64,000 bases of DNA, from NCBI RefSeq assembly GCF_000966285.1, contig NZ_KQ031391.1, forward strand, positions 5,704,430-5,768,429, read 5' to 3'. Under the pieces are notes generated by a model. The model was not told where the DNA came from. It did no database searches and was given only the letters and a program-made list of their open reading frames with translations. Made by a program: the position numbers and the translations under genes. Origin of the DNA: Pseudofrankia sp. DC12. Its GTDB lineage: Bacteria > Actinomycetota > Actinomycetes > Frankiales > Frankiaceae. Positions 18,318-28,591 of the stretch are shown piece after piece; the stretch's first letter is position 1; each line of letters begins with the position of its first letter.

Positions 18318-19295
18318 TCAGCGGTGCAGGACGAATGACCAGGCAGCGCAGGTGACGAGCGACAGCGGGACGCCGAGGCCGACCAGCATGCTGGGCAGCG
18401 GCGTCGCCAGGTCGCGGCGGGAGGCCATCAGCGCGCCCGCGACCATCGGCGGCATCGTCGCCTCGAAGAGGGCCACCTGGATCGCGCGGTCGTCCAGTGA
18501 CCCGAACAGGGCGTAGCCCCCGATGACCAGAGCCGGCGCGACGAGCAGCTTCACCGCGAGCCCGACGGTGAGCTCGCGTCGCCACCGCCCTACCGCTGCT
18601 ACCTCCAGCTGGAGGCCGATCGCGAACAGTGCCAGGGGGCTGAGCGTGTTGCCGAGCTGGGTCAGCACCTCGGTCAGCCAGCCTGGGTAGCCGACCGGCC
18701 GCAGCGCGAGGCCGGTCAGCAGCGCGAGCAGCGGCGGAGCGGTGACGATCCGCCGGCCGATCTCCCGCGGCGTGGCCCGGCCGCTGTCCTCGGCGGTGGT
18801 CGCGACCAGCGTGGCGACCACCGTGCTGAGCAGTACGAACGACCCGAGCTGGTCGACCAGGACGGCGATCGGCACCTGGTCCGCGCCGAAGAACGCGGTG
18901 ACCATCGGGATGCCGACGAAGGACGTGTTGGCGCAGGCGGTCGTCGCGACCAGCGCGGCGAGGGCCTCCCGCGACAGCTTCAGCGGCCGGGCGAGCGCGA
19001 GACAGAGCACGCAGGTGACGGCGAACAGCAGGTACGGGACGGCGACGACGGCGAGGATCGAGCCCGGGAAACTGGCCTCATGCATCACCCGCAGCGCGAG
19101 CGCCGGCAGCGCGACGTTGAGCACCCAGAAGCCGACGGCGTGCTGGGCCTCCGTCCCGATCTTTCCGCCTCGTCGGAAGGCGGCGCCGGCGGCGAGGCCT
19201 ACCAGCAGCACGACGAGGGCCGACACCCGCCCGAATCTCCCAGCCGAAATCGGGGCTGACCGGGCAAGAGGGGCAATGTGGGTGGACTCACCCAT
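18318..19295 (-). CDS. AEC family (auxin efflux carrier-like) transporter
   Basis: This 325-residue protein has about 10 hydrophobic segments in two halves, as in bacterial AEC permeases. Useful landmarks are VGFWVLNVALPALALRVMH (TM2), the ATTACANTSFVGIPMVTAFF motif with the family Asn-x-x-Phe-x-x-Pro, LSPLALFAIGLQLE and ATMPPMVAGALMASRR in the second half. AEC members export organic acids or other small anions; the substrate here is unknown. The start at 19295 is an ATG and the first 25 residues are variable. Confidence 0.88.
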   Translation of the reverse strand: MGESTHIAPLARSAPISAGRFGRVSALVVLLVGLAAGAAFRRGGKIGTEAQHAVGFWVLNVALPALALRVMHEASFPGSILAVVAVPYLLFAVTCVLCLALARPLKLSREALAALVATTACANTSFVGIPMVTAFFGADQVPIAVLVDQLGSFVLLSTVVATLVATTAEDSGRATPREIGRRIVTAPPLLALLTGLALRPVGYPGWLTEVLTQLGNTLSPLALFAIGLQLEVAAVGRWRRELTVGLAVKLLVAPALVIGGYALFGSLDDRAIQVALFEATMPPMVAGALMASRRDLATPLPSMLVGLGVPLSLVTCAAWSFVLHR

Positions 19296-19386
19296 CTGCG
19301 CGGCTCGCCCGCGGCGATCGGTGATCGGCGCGTGCCAGAGACGTCTCAGCCGCGCCGAGGTGTCCCCGGCGCGGCTGAGAGCTCGC

Positions 19387-19420
19387 GGTCCTGCTGGGTT
19401 GGTGGTCCTGCTGGGTTGGT
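19387..19420. repeat. 17-bp perfect tandem duplication
   Basis: GGTCCTGCTGGGTTGGT occurs twice back to back immediately after the YceI gene (downstream on its strand). It is outside any gene and of no known role. Confidence 0.8.
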
Positions 19421-19431
19421 GGCCTTCGCTG

Positions 19432-19995
19432 TCAGGCGGTCTTGATGGCGGAGACGTCGAGCTGGATCTTGATCTTGTCGCTGACCAGGACGCCGCCCTT
19501 GTCGAGCGCGACGTTCCAGGTCAGGCCGAAGTCCTTGCGGCTGATGGTGGTCTCGCCGCTGAAGCCGGACCGGTCGTTGCCCCACGGGTCCTTCTGGCTG
19601 CCCTCGAACTCCAGCTTCAGGTCCACGGCGCGGGTGACGTCCTTGATGGTGAGGTCGCCGGTCACGACGTACTCGTCGCCGTCCTGGACGACCTTCGTGC
19701 TGCTGAAGGTCAGCGTGGGGAACTTCTCGACGTCGAGGAAGTCCGAGCCGCGGACGTGGCCGTCGCGGTCGGCGACGCCGCTGTCGAAGCTGGCGGTCTG
19801 GATGGTCACGGTCGCGCTCGACTGGGACGGGTCGGAACCGTCGAGGACGAGGGTGCCCTCGAAGTCCTTGAAGGAGCCGCGGACCGTGGTTACCATCGCG
19901 TGCTTGGCCGAGAAGCCGAGGCGGGAGTGGGCCGCGTCGATCGTCCAGGTACCGGTGAGCGCGGACAGGTCGGTCGTGGCGGTGGCTTCGGACAT
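19432..19995 (-). CDS. YceI family lipocalin-like protein
   Basis: This 187-residue beta-barrel protein shows the YceI pattern: GTWTIDAAHSRLGFSAKHAM at the N-terminus, VRGSFKDFEGTLVLDG, VRGSDFLDVEKFPTLTFSST, the TGDLTIKDVTRAVDL strand, and DFGLTWN near the end. The family binds polyisoprenoid lipids in a long hydrophobic cavity. No signal peptide is present, so it is expected to be cytoplasmic, as in many actinobacteria. AGGAGG precedes the ATG by 6 nt. Confidence 0.92.
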   Translation of the reverse strand: MSEATATTDLSALTGTWTIDAAHSRLGFSAKHAMVTTVRGSFKDFEGTLVLDGSDPSQSSATVTIQTASFDSGVADRDGHVRGSDFLDVEKFPTLTFSSTKVVQDGDEYVVTGDLTIKDVTRAVDLKLEFEGSQKDPWGNDRSGFSGETTISRKDFGLTWNVALDKGGVLVSDKIKIQLDVSAIKTA

Positions 19996-20193
19996 CTGGA
20001 ACCTCCTGGTGGACGAGGCCCACCGCCGCCGATGGCGGTGGGCGCGTGGACCGGGTCGCAAGTCCGCGCCCGATCGTTGCCTGAACAACCATATCGAGCG
20101 GGACCGGTATTCCGGATCTCCCGTGATGCGTGCCATGCCCCCTGCGCCAGCCGGGCCCGGGCCGCACTCCCGCTGCCTGCTGTGCCTGGATGG

Positions 20194-20244
20194 GTCATAC
20201 CTGGTGGTCGTTCTCTTGTCCCTTTTGCCACCACGAGGTAGGAC
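20194..20244. repeat. 51-bp inverted-repeat element, copy 1
   Basis: Arm 20194-20208 reads GTCATACCTGGTGGT and arm 20230-20244 reads ACCACGAGGTAGGAC, separated by exactly 21 nt. It lies in the spacer between the YceI gene and comEA. It belongs to the family described at 20330, 40411 and 51636. Confidence 0.8.
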
Positions 20245-20329
20245 CCGTCCGCTCCAGTAGCGCGGCCTGGGCCAGCAGCCCGACGAGGGTGGGCCGCGTC
20301 CTGTAGCTGGCCCTAGCTGTCTGGGTTGC

Positions 20330-20380
20330 GTCCTACCTGGTCGTCGTGCTCAAAGCCCTTCTCTCACCATGAGGTAGGAC
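20330..20380. repeat. 51-bp inverted-repeat element, copy 2
   Basis: Arm 20330-20344 reads GTCCTACCTGGTCGT and arm 20366-20380 reads ACCATGAGGTAGGAC, again with a 21-nt loop. It lies 86 nt after copy 1. Twelve of 15 arm positions pair. Confidence 0.8.
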
Positions 20381-20594
20381 TGGCCCGCTGCGGCAGTGCT
20401 GGTGGGCCTGCGGCCGGGCGGGACGGGCGACGGGCTGAAATGGCCGCGAACCCGTGCCTCGACGGTCATCGCCAGTGGGGGTGGGTCCCGCGCGGGGGTC
20501 CCGATCGATGGGCAGGCCTGTGCAGGACCAGGCGCTGTCCACGGGCCGTGGTCAGCGGCCCCCCGGCGCCGCGCGCGGCCCTACGGTCCGCCTC

Positions 20595-21779
20595 ATGACC
20601 CGTCACGACCGCCTTGACCGCGCCGGGCGCGCCGCCCGGCGCGGCTGGGCCGACGTATCTCCGACGGAGACGCCGGACACCGGCCCGCTCGGCCTGGATC
20701 CGTTCGACGCGGCGCACGCTGCCCTCGTCGCGGGATCGCAGCCCATCCGGCGCCTGGCTCCCTCCGCCGACGACGCCCAGCCCTTGGGAGAGCCCGCCAG
20801 GTCCGACGGCGGCCCGGCCGCTCGGCTCCGCTCTGGACCCGGCGGCGATCTCGACTCGGGCGACGGCTCTCCGTGGCCCCGGGAGAACCGGGCCGGCAGT
20901 GACGCCGACGGCCTGAGTGACCTGTTCGATGACAACGACCTGTTCGTTGACTATGACGACCCACCGGACGAGCGCGCTGGGCCGGACGAGCCCCCGGCAC
21001 CAGCTGACCACGACAGTCCGGGCGGCCGAGACCACGGCTGGCGGCCCGGGTCCGGCCCGCGCCGGGGCCCCGCCGGGCGGTTGCCGGCCGTCCTGCGCGG
21101 CGCGATCTGGGACCCGGCCACGCGCGGTGCGGTGCTGCTCGCCCTGACCGCCCTCGTCGCGGCGGCGGTCGCCGCCGGCTTCGCCTGGCACGCGAGGCCA
21201 GCCCGCATCGATGCTGTCGCGACCCCGAATCCGTCAGGCGAACCCAGCGGCGGCTTCACGACGGGCAGCTGGGTCGGCCCCGCGTCCGCGTGGACCACCA
21301 GCCCGCCGACCCCAAGCTCGGCCCCGAGTACGGCGACCGAGGTTGTCGTGGACGTGGCGGGTCGGGTACGCCAGCCGGGAGTGGTGAGCCTGCCCGCCGG
21401 ATCCCGGGTCACCGACGCGATCGAGAAGGCCGGGGGAGTGCTCCCGGGCACCGACACCACCGACCTGGCTCTGGCCCGTCCACTCGTCGACGGCGAACAG
21501 ATCCTCGTGGACGGCAAGCCAGGACCCGCGCCGGCCGGACCAGCAGGCGTCGCTGCCGCCGGTGGCGCGGGTGCGAGCGCCTCGGCTGGCCCGGTGCACC
21601 TGAACTCGGCGACGGTGGACCAGTTGGACACGCTGCCCGGCGTCGGTCCCGTCCTCGCCCAGCGGATCGTCCAGTGGCGGGACGCCAACGGCCCGTTTAC
21701 CTCGCCGGACCAGTTGGGCGAGGTACCCGGGGTCGGTGACCGGCGCCTGCAGGAGCTCCTTCCCTTGATCACGCTGTGA
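20595..21779 (+). CDS. comEA: ComEA-like helix-hairpin-helix DNA-binding protein
   Basis: This 394-residue protein has a long charged, Asp/Pro-rich cytoplasmic N-terminus (about 175 residues), one TM (GAVLLALTALVAAAVAAGF), a Ser/Thr/Pro linker, an SLBB domain (VVVDVAGRVRQPGVVSLPAG, residues about 250-300) and a C-terminal double HhH (VHLNSATVDQLDTLPGVGPV, then FTSPDQLGEVPGVGDRRLQE). ComEA is the external DNA receptor in natural transformation. Its TGA overlaps the GTG start of comEC, so the two are translationally coupled. The N-terminal extension is much longer than in Bacillus ComEA. Confidence 0.9.
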   Translation: MTRHDRLDRAGRAARRGWADVSPTETPDTGPLGLDPFDAAHAALVAGSQPIRRLAPSADDAQPLGEPARSDGGPAARLRSGPGGDLDSGDGSPWPRENRAGSDADGLSDLFDDNDLFVDYDDPPDERAGPDEPPAPADHDSPGGRDHGWRPGSGPRRGPAGRLPAVLRGAIWDPATRGAVLLALTALVAAAVAAGFAWHARPARIDAVATPNPSGEPSGGFTTGSWVGPASAWTTSPPTPSSAPSTATEVVVDVAGRVRQPGVVSLPAGSRVTDAIEKAGGVLPGTDTTDLALARPLVDGEQILVDGKPGPAPAGPAGVAAAGGAGASASAGPVHLNSATVDQLDTLPGVGPVLAQRIVQWRDANGPFTSPDQLGEVPGVGDRRLQELLPLITL

Positions 21780-23803
21780 GGCCGAGTGAAGAGGCCGGGC
21801 CGTCGCTGGATCTGCGGCTGGCGACCCCCACGGCGGCCCTGTGGGCGGGTGCGGCGCTGGCCGGCCGGTGGGTGCCACCGCCCGCCGGTCTGGCCGCGGT
21901 CGCGGGTGTGGGTGGGCTCGCCGTGCTGGCGGGCGTCGCGCTCTGGGCTCGGGACCACGCCCGAAACGGCGCAGGGGCGGACGTCGGGGGCCGGGTCCGC
22001 GGTTCTCGCGCCCCGCGCGAGCGACCGGGCCGCCGTCGCCGTGCGTCGATCGCCGTCGCCGTGACAGCAGCGGTCGCGGCGGGCGTCCTCATCGCGGGTG
22101 TGGGCGGCCAGGACCGCCGGACGGGCGTGCTCGCCGAGCTTGCCAGCCGATCGGCGACGATCAGCGCCGAGCTCGTCGTCACCGACGACCCACGCCCGAG
22201 CGCTCGAAGCGCGGCCGGCTCGGCTGGCGGCACTCGGACGATCCTGGTTCCGGCCAGGATCGTCCGCCTCGCTACCGGCCGAGCCGGGGGCGCGGCCCCG
22301 GCCCGCTTCTCGGCGCGGAGAGCGACTGCTGCCGAAGTTGGACTGGACAGCGGCCAGGCCAGCGTCGGCCTTCCCGGCATGCGGACGGTCTCGGCCGGCG
22401 CGGCCCCGACCGGCGACGTAGCCGCGCGGCTGGACGTGCCGGTGCTTGTGCTGGCGGTCGTCGGCGGCGACGACCGGTGGTCCGGGCTACTGCCCAGCAC
22501 CCGCGTCGCGGTGACCGGACGGCTGGGGTCGCCACAGCCGGGCGACCAGATCGGCGCCGTGCTGTTGGTTCGTGGCCGGCCCAGGCAAGTCCGGGGGCCG
22601 GTCTGGTACCAGCGGTTGGCCGGTCGCCTGCGGGCCGACCTGCGATCCGCGGCGAGCGGCCTGCCCCAGCCGGCCCGCGGTCTGTTCCCTGGACTGGTCG
22701 ACGGCGATGTGAGCGGCCTCGACCCCGCGCTGCGGGACGACTTCCGCGCCGCCGGGCTGACCCACCTGACCGCGGTGAGCGGCGGCAACGTCATGATCAC
22801 GATTGGGGCGGTGCTGGCGGCGCTGCGCCGCACGAGGACCGGGGTCCGGTCGCGAGCGCTGTGGGCGGCCGGCACGATCGTCGGGTTCGTCGTCGTCGCG
22901 CGGCCGTCGGCCAGCGTGCTGAGGGCGGCCGCGATGGGCCTGCTCGGTGTGGTGGCGACCGGCACCGGCCGCGGCTCCTCGGTGCTGCCCGCGCTGGCCG
23001 GCTCGGTCGCGGTGCTTCTCCTCGCCCGTCCTGAGCTGGCGCTGTCCGCCGGGTTCGCGCTGTCGGTGCTGGCCACGGCCGGGATCGTGGTTCTCGCGCC
23101 GGCCTGGCGGGACCGGCTGGCCCGGCGGCTGCCTGGTCGGCTCGGCCGGCTGGCCGAGGGCGTCGCGGTCGCCGCCGCCGCGCAGGTGGCCTGCACGCCG
23201 GTGATTGCCTGGATCGGCGGTGGGGTGAGCCTGGTCGCGATACCGGCCAACGTGGCCGCCGAGGTGGCGGTCGCGCCGGTTACGGTCCTCGGGCTTGCCG
23301 CGTTGGCCGCCGGGCCGGTCAGTGGGCGGCTCGCCCGGTGGGTCGCCTGGCTGGCCGGCTGGCCGTGCCGGTGGCTGGTCCTGGTCGCCCACACGGCGGC
23401 GCACCTGCCCGGCGCGACGATGGGCTGGCCGGGCGGCCCGGTCGGCGCGCTCGCGGCCGCCGCCGCGCTGCCGGCCGGCTACGGCCTGCTGCGCCGGCGG
23501 TGGGGGCGACTGGCCTGCGTGGCGCTGCTTTCAGGCCTGCTCACCGCTCGGGCTCTGGCCTCCCAGGCGCCGGCGCCGGCGTCGCCGGTCGCCGGGTTCT
23601 ACCATCCGGCAAAGCGCCTCCAGCCCACGTCTGGACGGGGCGCGCCAGGCCTTCCGAACGGCGACCGGCCAACCATCCAGATCTCCTGGGGTGTGGGTGG
23701 GCGTGCTGCCCAGGCGACCTGGGCCGCCACGCAGGAGTACGCGCGTCAGCCACTCGCTCCCGGCCAGGCCGCACGTCCACCTCCCGCCGGGGCGAGATCG
23801 TGA
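21776..23803 (+). CDS. comEC: ComEC/Rec2 competence-domain channel, lacking a metallo-beta-lactamase domain
   Basis: This 675-residue membrane protein begins at GTG 21776, overlapping comEA. After an N-terminal membrane and OB-like region it carries the competence domain with the signature GLTHLTAVSGGNVMITIGAV (about residue 325) and multiple TMs to about residue 590 (LAAAAALPAGYGLLRRRWG). The protein then ends in an 80-residue Pro/Ala-rich tail. The usual C-terminal metallo-beta-lactamase nuclease domain (DVGQGDA-type start, HxHxDH) is absent from the tail and from the next gene. It is predicted to be a DNA-import channel, with the nuclease supplied elsewhere or not used. Confidence 0.85.
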   Translation: MRPSEEAGPSLDLRLATPTAALWAGAALAGRWVPPPAGLAAVAGVGGLAVLAGVALWARDHARNGAGADVGGRVRGSRAPRERPGRRRRASIAVAVTAAVAAGVLIAGVGGQDRRTGVLAELASRSATISAELVVTDDPRPSARSAAGSAGGTRTILVPARIVRLATGRAGGAAPARFSARRATAAEVGLDSGQASVGLPGMRTVSAGAAPTGDVAARLDVPVLVLAVVGGDDRWSGLLPSTRVAVTGRLGSPQPGDQIGAVLLVRGRPRQVRGPVWYQRLAGRLRADLRSAASGLPQPARGLFPGLVDGDVSGLDPALRDDFRAAGLTHLTAVSGGNVMITIGAVLAALRRTRTGVRSRALWAAGTIVGFVVVARPSASVLRAAAMGLLGVVATGTGRGSSVLPALAGSVAVLLLARPELALSAGFALSVLATAGIVVLAPAWRDRLARRLPGRLGRLAEGVAVAAAAQVACTPVIAWIGGGVSLVAIPANVAAEVAVAPVTVLGLAALAAGPVSGRLARWVAWLAGWPCRWLVLVAHTAAHLPGATMGWPGGPVGALAAAAALPAGYGLLRRRWGRLACVALLSGLLTARALASQAPAPASPVAGFYHPAKRLQPTSGRGAPGLPNGDRPTIQISWGVGGRAAQATWAATQEYARQPLAPGQAARPPPAGARS

Positions 23804-23865
23804 CCGCGGCGCGGGAACGGTCGACGCGCGCGGGCAGTGATCGTGGCCGGCCGGGCAGATATGCC

Positions 23866-24870
23866 ATGCTCGGTCTCGTGCCGCCATCCATCCCGCCGTT
23901 GCTCGTCATCCAGGGGGATGAGGAGCTGTTGGTCGCCCGCGCCGTGCGGGACGCCCTCGACGCTGCCCGCGCCGTCGATCCGGAGCTGGAGGTCGTCGAC
24001 CGGGCCGCCGGCGAGTTCACGGACTCCGACGTCGTCGACCTCGGCGCATCATCGCTGTTCGGCGGGCTGCGCGCCGTCGTGATCCGCGCGGCCCAGGAGC
24101 TCACCGACGAGCTGCGGGACGCGCTGATCGCCTACATCGCCCATCCGATGGATGACGTGGTGCTCGTCGTCGTCCATAACGGCGCGGTCCGCAATCGCAA
24201 GATCGTCGATGCGATGAAGGCCGCCGGCGCCCGGTCCGTCACCGTTGCGAAGATCACCCGGCCGCGCGAACGGTACGACTTCGTCGTCGCGGAGGTGCGC
24301 CGGGCGGGGGGGAGGATCGCGGACTCCGCGGTGGCGGCGCTGCTGGACGCGGTCGGCAGCGACCTGCGCGAGCTCGCCTCCGTCTGTGAGCAGCTGGTCG
24401 CCGACACCGGCGGTCCGCTCGACGAGGCCGCCGTGCACCGCTTCCACCGCGGCCGCGCCGAGGCCAGTGGCTTCGCCGTCGCCGACGCGGCGATCGGCGG
24501 CGACCTCGCGGCCGCGCTCACCCTGCTGCGCCAGGCGTTGGAGTCGGGCACCGCCGCCGTGCTCATCAGCAGTGCGATCACCGGTGGGCTGCGTGATCTC
24601 GCCAGGGTCGCGGGCGCTGGGGGTGGCTCGAAGTTCGACCTGGCACGCGCGCTCGGCATGCCGGACTGGAAGGTCGAGAAGGCCCAGCGCTCCGCTCGTT
24701 CCTGGTCCGACGACGGCCTCGCTCGCGCGCTGCGCGCCGCGGCGACCGCCGACGCCGGCGTCAAGGGCGGTGCCGCGGATCCCGCCTACGCCCTGGAGAC
24801 CCTGATCCACACCGTTGTCGAGTCCCGCGGCCGTTCCGGACGCGCCGCGACCGGCGTCGGTGCCCGATGA
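23866..24870 (+). CDS. holA: DNA polymerase III subunit delta
   Basis: This 334-residue clamp-loader subunit lies in its normal actinobacterial place after comEC. Landmarks are PLLVIQGDEELLVARAVRD at the N-terminus, ASSLFGGLRAVVIRAAQELT, DDVVLVVVHNGA, and the C-terminal collar helices (LARALGMPDWKVEKAQRSAR). The ATPase-like fold lacks Walker residues, as expected for delta. ATG at 23866 is chosen; GTG at 23878 is an alternative. It overlaps the next ORF by ATGA. Confidence 0.93.
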   Translation: MLGLVPPSIPPLLVIQGDEELLVARAVRDALDAARAVDPELEVVDRAAGEFTDSDVVDLGASSLFGGLRAVVIRAAQELTDELRDALIAYIAHPMDDVVLVVVHNGAVRNRKIVDAMKAAGARSVTVAKITRPRERYDFVVAEVRRAGGRIADSAVAALLDAVGSDLRELASVCEQLVADTGGPLDEAAVHRFHRGRAEASGFAVADAAIGGDLAAALTLLRQALESGTAAVLISSAITGGLRDLARVAGAGGGSKFDLARALGMPDWKVEKAQRSARSWSDDGLARALRAAATADAGVKGGAADPAYALETLIHTVVESRGRSGRAATGVGAR

Positions 24871-25202
24871 CTGGCCGCCATGAGGCCGGCGGGCCCAGAC
24901 CCGAAGGCGCGCCGAGCCCTGGTCGCCCGCCCAGGCCCGGCCATGCCCCCAGGCCCGGTGACCTACCAGGCGAGGATCTGGAGCTGGAGGAGGAGCGGGC
25001 TGGCTTCGGCTTCCGCATCCTGCCCGCGGGCTGGATGCGCGGTCTGCTGTTCACCGCCACGGCGGTGCTGACGGTCGTCCTCGCCTTGTCCGACCTCACC
25101 AGCGCCTGGGTCCTGCTGGCACTCCCCGCCAGCGTCGCCCTGGCCGTCGCGTACCTGGAGACCCTCGACCGCATCACCCGCCCCAGCACGCCGTACGAGT
25201 AG
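24867..25202 (+). CDS. Small two-TM membrane protein downstream of holA
   Basis: This 111-residue protein has a start that overlaps the holA stop (ATGA), so it is translationally coupled. The first 50 residues are Pro/Gly/Arg-rich. Two hydrophobic segments follow, GLLFTATAVLTVVLALSDL and AWVLLALPASVALAVAYLE, then a short polar end. Family unknown. The tight coupling and good codon usage support a real gene. Confidence 0.7.
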   Translation: MTGRHEAGGPRPEGAPSPGRPPRPGHAPRPGDLPGEDLELEEERAGFGFRILPAGWMRGLLFTATAVLTVVLALSDLTSAWVLLALPASVALAVAYLETLDRITRPSTPYE

Positions 25203-25235
25203 CGAGCTGTCCCGCCCACGGCGAGGCCCGTGCGG

Positions 25236-25448
25236 TGGTGCGCCTCCCCGGCTCCCTTGACGTGCCCGTGCCTGATGGCGCCCGCGAGCGGAACCTGGTC
25301 TGTGCGGATCTGGACCAGCCGGACGTCTGGTTCGACCGGGCGGTGGAGCGACCACGATCGACAACGTCCTCGGCGCGTGGTCCCGCCGAGACGGACATAC
25401 CCTGCGGCCGTTCGACCGCGGGGCCCGCGTCACGGCGGCGGAGACGGG

Positions 25449-25452
<4 letters not shown>
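25236..25452 (+). pseudogene. Frameshifted fragment of an unidentified gene
   Basis: One frame reads VRLPGSLDVPVPDGARERN and DLDQPDVWFDRAV. After a shift near 25350 another frame reads TIDNVLGAWSRRDGHTLRPF and DRGARVTAAETG to a stop at 25450. The two halves look like one short protein by composition and codon use. I do not recognise the family. It lies between the holA cluster and the convergent lepA. Confidence 0.35.
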
Positions 25453-27293
<1,841 letters not shown>

Positions 27294-27645
27294 GCGGGGG
27301 AGTCTCGTTTCTCGATGGTGGCATGCGCGGGGCGGGGGTCCGCGGATGCGAACCTGCCCTCCATCGTGCCAGCATTCCCGGCGAGCCAGGTCCGCGCGGC
27401 GCGCGGGGGCGCGCTCGCGCCGGGTCGGCTAGGATCACCGGGTCCGTCGGCGCCAGCCGCGGACCGCTGTTCGTTCTAGGTACTGTAGGGTTAGCCGCGC
27501 CGCATCGGGTCCCCGCGTGACGACCCGCGGTTGACGGTCCGCGAATGACGAGCCTGGGAGGCTCGGCGCCCGCGGGCCTGGCACCCCAGGGTGTGGCACC
27601 CAGACCGAAGTCCTAGTCCCCAACTCGACGACGAGGTTTCCCCGC
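27294..27645. promoter_or_regulatory. Divergent lepA / rpsT upstream region
   Basis: This 352-nt region must hold the promoters for both lepA (reverse) and rpsT (forward). On the forward strand TAGGGT at 27486-27491 is a possible -10 hexamer preceded by TTCGTTC, but the match is weak. The rpsT leader is about 150 nt and contains short GC hairpins. No riboswitch was recognised. Confidence 0.35.
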
Positions 27646-27912
27646 GTGGCCAACATCAAGTCGCAGATCAAGCGCAACCGCACCAACGAGCGCGCCCGGC
27701 TGCGCAACAAGGCCGTGAAGTCCGAGCTGAAGACCCTCGTGCGCCGTTTCCGCGAGGCCGCCACCGCCGGTGACGTCGAGACCGCCACCGCGTCGCTGCA
27801 GGCTGCCTCGAAGAAGCTCGACAAGGCCGTCAGCAAGGGTGTCATCCACGCCAACCAGGCCGCCAACAAGAAGTCGGCCATGGCTAAGCAGCACGCTGAC
27901 CTGACCGCCTAG
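27646..27912 (+). CDS. rpsT: 30S ribosomal protein S20
   Basis: This 88-residue basic protein begins with GTG and [20 protein letters not shown], continues with [18 protein letters not shown] and ends with [20 protein letters not shown], the family core that binds 16S rRNA near the 5' domain and helix 44. It is full length for the family. A strong terminator hairpin follows 122 nt after the stop. Confidence 0.98.
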   Translation: MANIKSQIKRNRTNERARLRNKAVKSELKTLVRRFREAATAGDVETATASLQAASKKLDKAVSKGVIHANQAANKKSAMAKQHADLTA

Positions 27913-28034
27913 CAGGCGGCTGCCGCGTTCGGCCGCCCCTGCGGCGGTCGCGCGGGAGCCACCTGGCGGGGGTGGCCACGCAGGTGGCGCCCCCGTCGCC
28001 GGGGTAGTGCCGGCGCTCGCTGCCAGAAAGCGCG

Positions 28035-28067
28035 AAAGCCGGAACGTTCCGTGACGTTCCGGCTTTT
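28035..28067 (+). terminator. Intrinsic terminator after rpsT
   Basis: Twelve-base perfect arms (AAAGCCGGAACG and its complement) enclose the 8-nt loop TTCCGTGA, and the distal arm ends in TTTT. It is the most canonical intrinsic terminator in the window. It also precedes the end of the reverse-strand small ORF at 28103 and could serve both strands. Confidence 0.9.
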
Positions 28068-28102
28068 CGTATGCCTGCGGCGGGTGGGCTTGTCCGGCCG
28101 GC

Positions 28103-28318
28103 TCAGCCCTGCGTGCTCGTGGCGGGGCCCGGGAGCGGCGGGTGGACGACGGGAATGGGCTGGGTGGCCGGCTCCTCGCGCTCGCTCCACGGGTAGCGAA
28201 CGGTGCCGGAGCGGTACTCGGTCGTGCGCGGCGGCAGCAGCGCGAGCCCCTCCTTGAGGAGGGCCGCCTGAATGAGGAAATCGTCTGCTGTAAGCAGATC
28301 CGCGACGTCGTCGTCCAT
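28103..28318 (-). CDS. Small acidic hypothetical protein
   Basis: This is a 71-residue product starting MDDDVADLLTADDFLIQAAL, then LKEGLALLPPRTTEYRSGTV and a Pro-rich tail. The ATG at 28318 is the first in a sensible context; upstream codons in the same frame are Arg/Pro-rich. It lies alone between rpsT and hemW on the opposite strand. No family was recognised. The acidic helical start and normal codon use are moderate evidence that it is real. Confidence 0.5.
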   Translation of the reverse strand: MDDDVADLLTADDFLIQAALLKEGLALLPPRTTEYRSGTVRYPWSEREEPATQPIPVVHPPLPGPATSTQG

Positions 28319-28591
28319 ATGTCCAATCTTTTCGTACTGACGGCGACATAGCCACCACGACACGCCAGCCGCCGGGCCGCCGGCCCGCGAATCCAACCGG
28401 TCCGGGTCGCGGGCGGCGGCCGGCCGCTGGTCGAGCGGGCCGGCGAGTGCTCGGCGCGGTGGCCGGGCAAGCCGAACCTGCACGCCCGGCCGGCGTGGCA
28501 GGTGGTCCGGGCGTCGTCCGCGGTCGGGGTGGCGAGTTCCGCCGAACTGTGTGTCGTCGTGTCAGTACGCGACGGGAGCACACTGGAGTAC

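Larger units (their letters stand above)
19996..20594. other. Divergent intergenic region carrying two repeat elements
   Basis: About 600 nt separate the YceI gene from comEA. It contains the two 51-bp elements at 20194 and 20330. The comEA frame is open from 20454, but the codons before the ATG at 20595 are not gene-like. No RNA gene was seen. Confidence 0.5.

Noticed and set aside
20194-20244. 51-bp elements considered as simple intrinsic terminators
   Set aside because: They lack U-tracts, two lie in a divergent region where no terminator is needed, and the arms share sequence as well as structure, so a repeat family is the better call.
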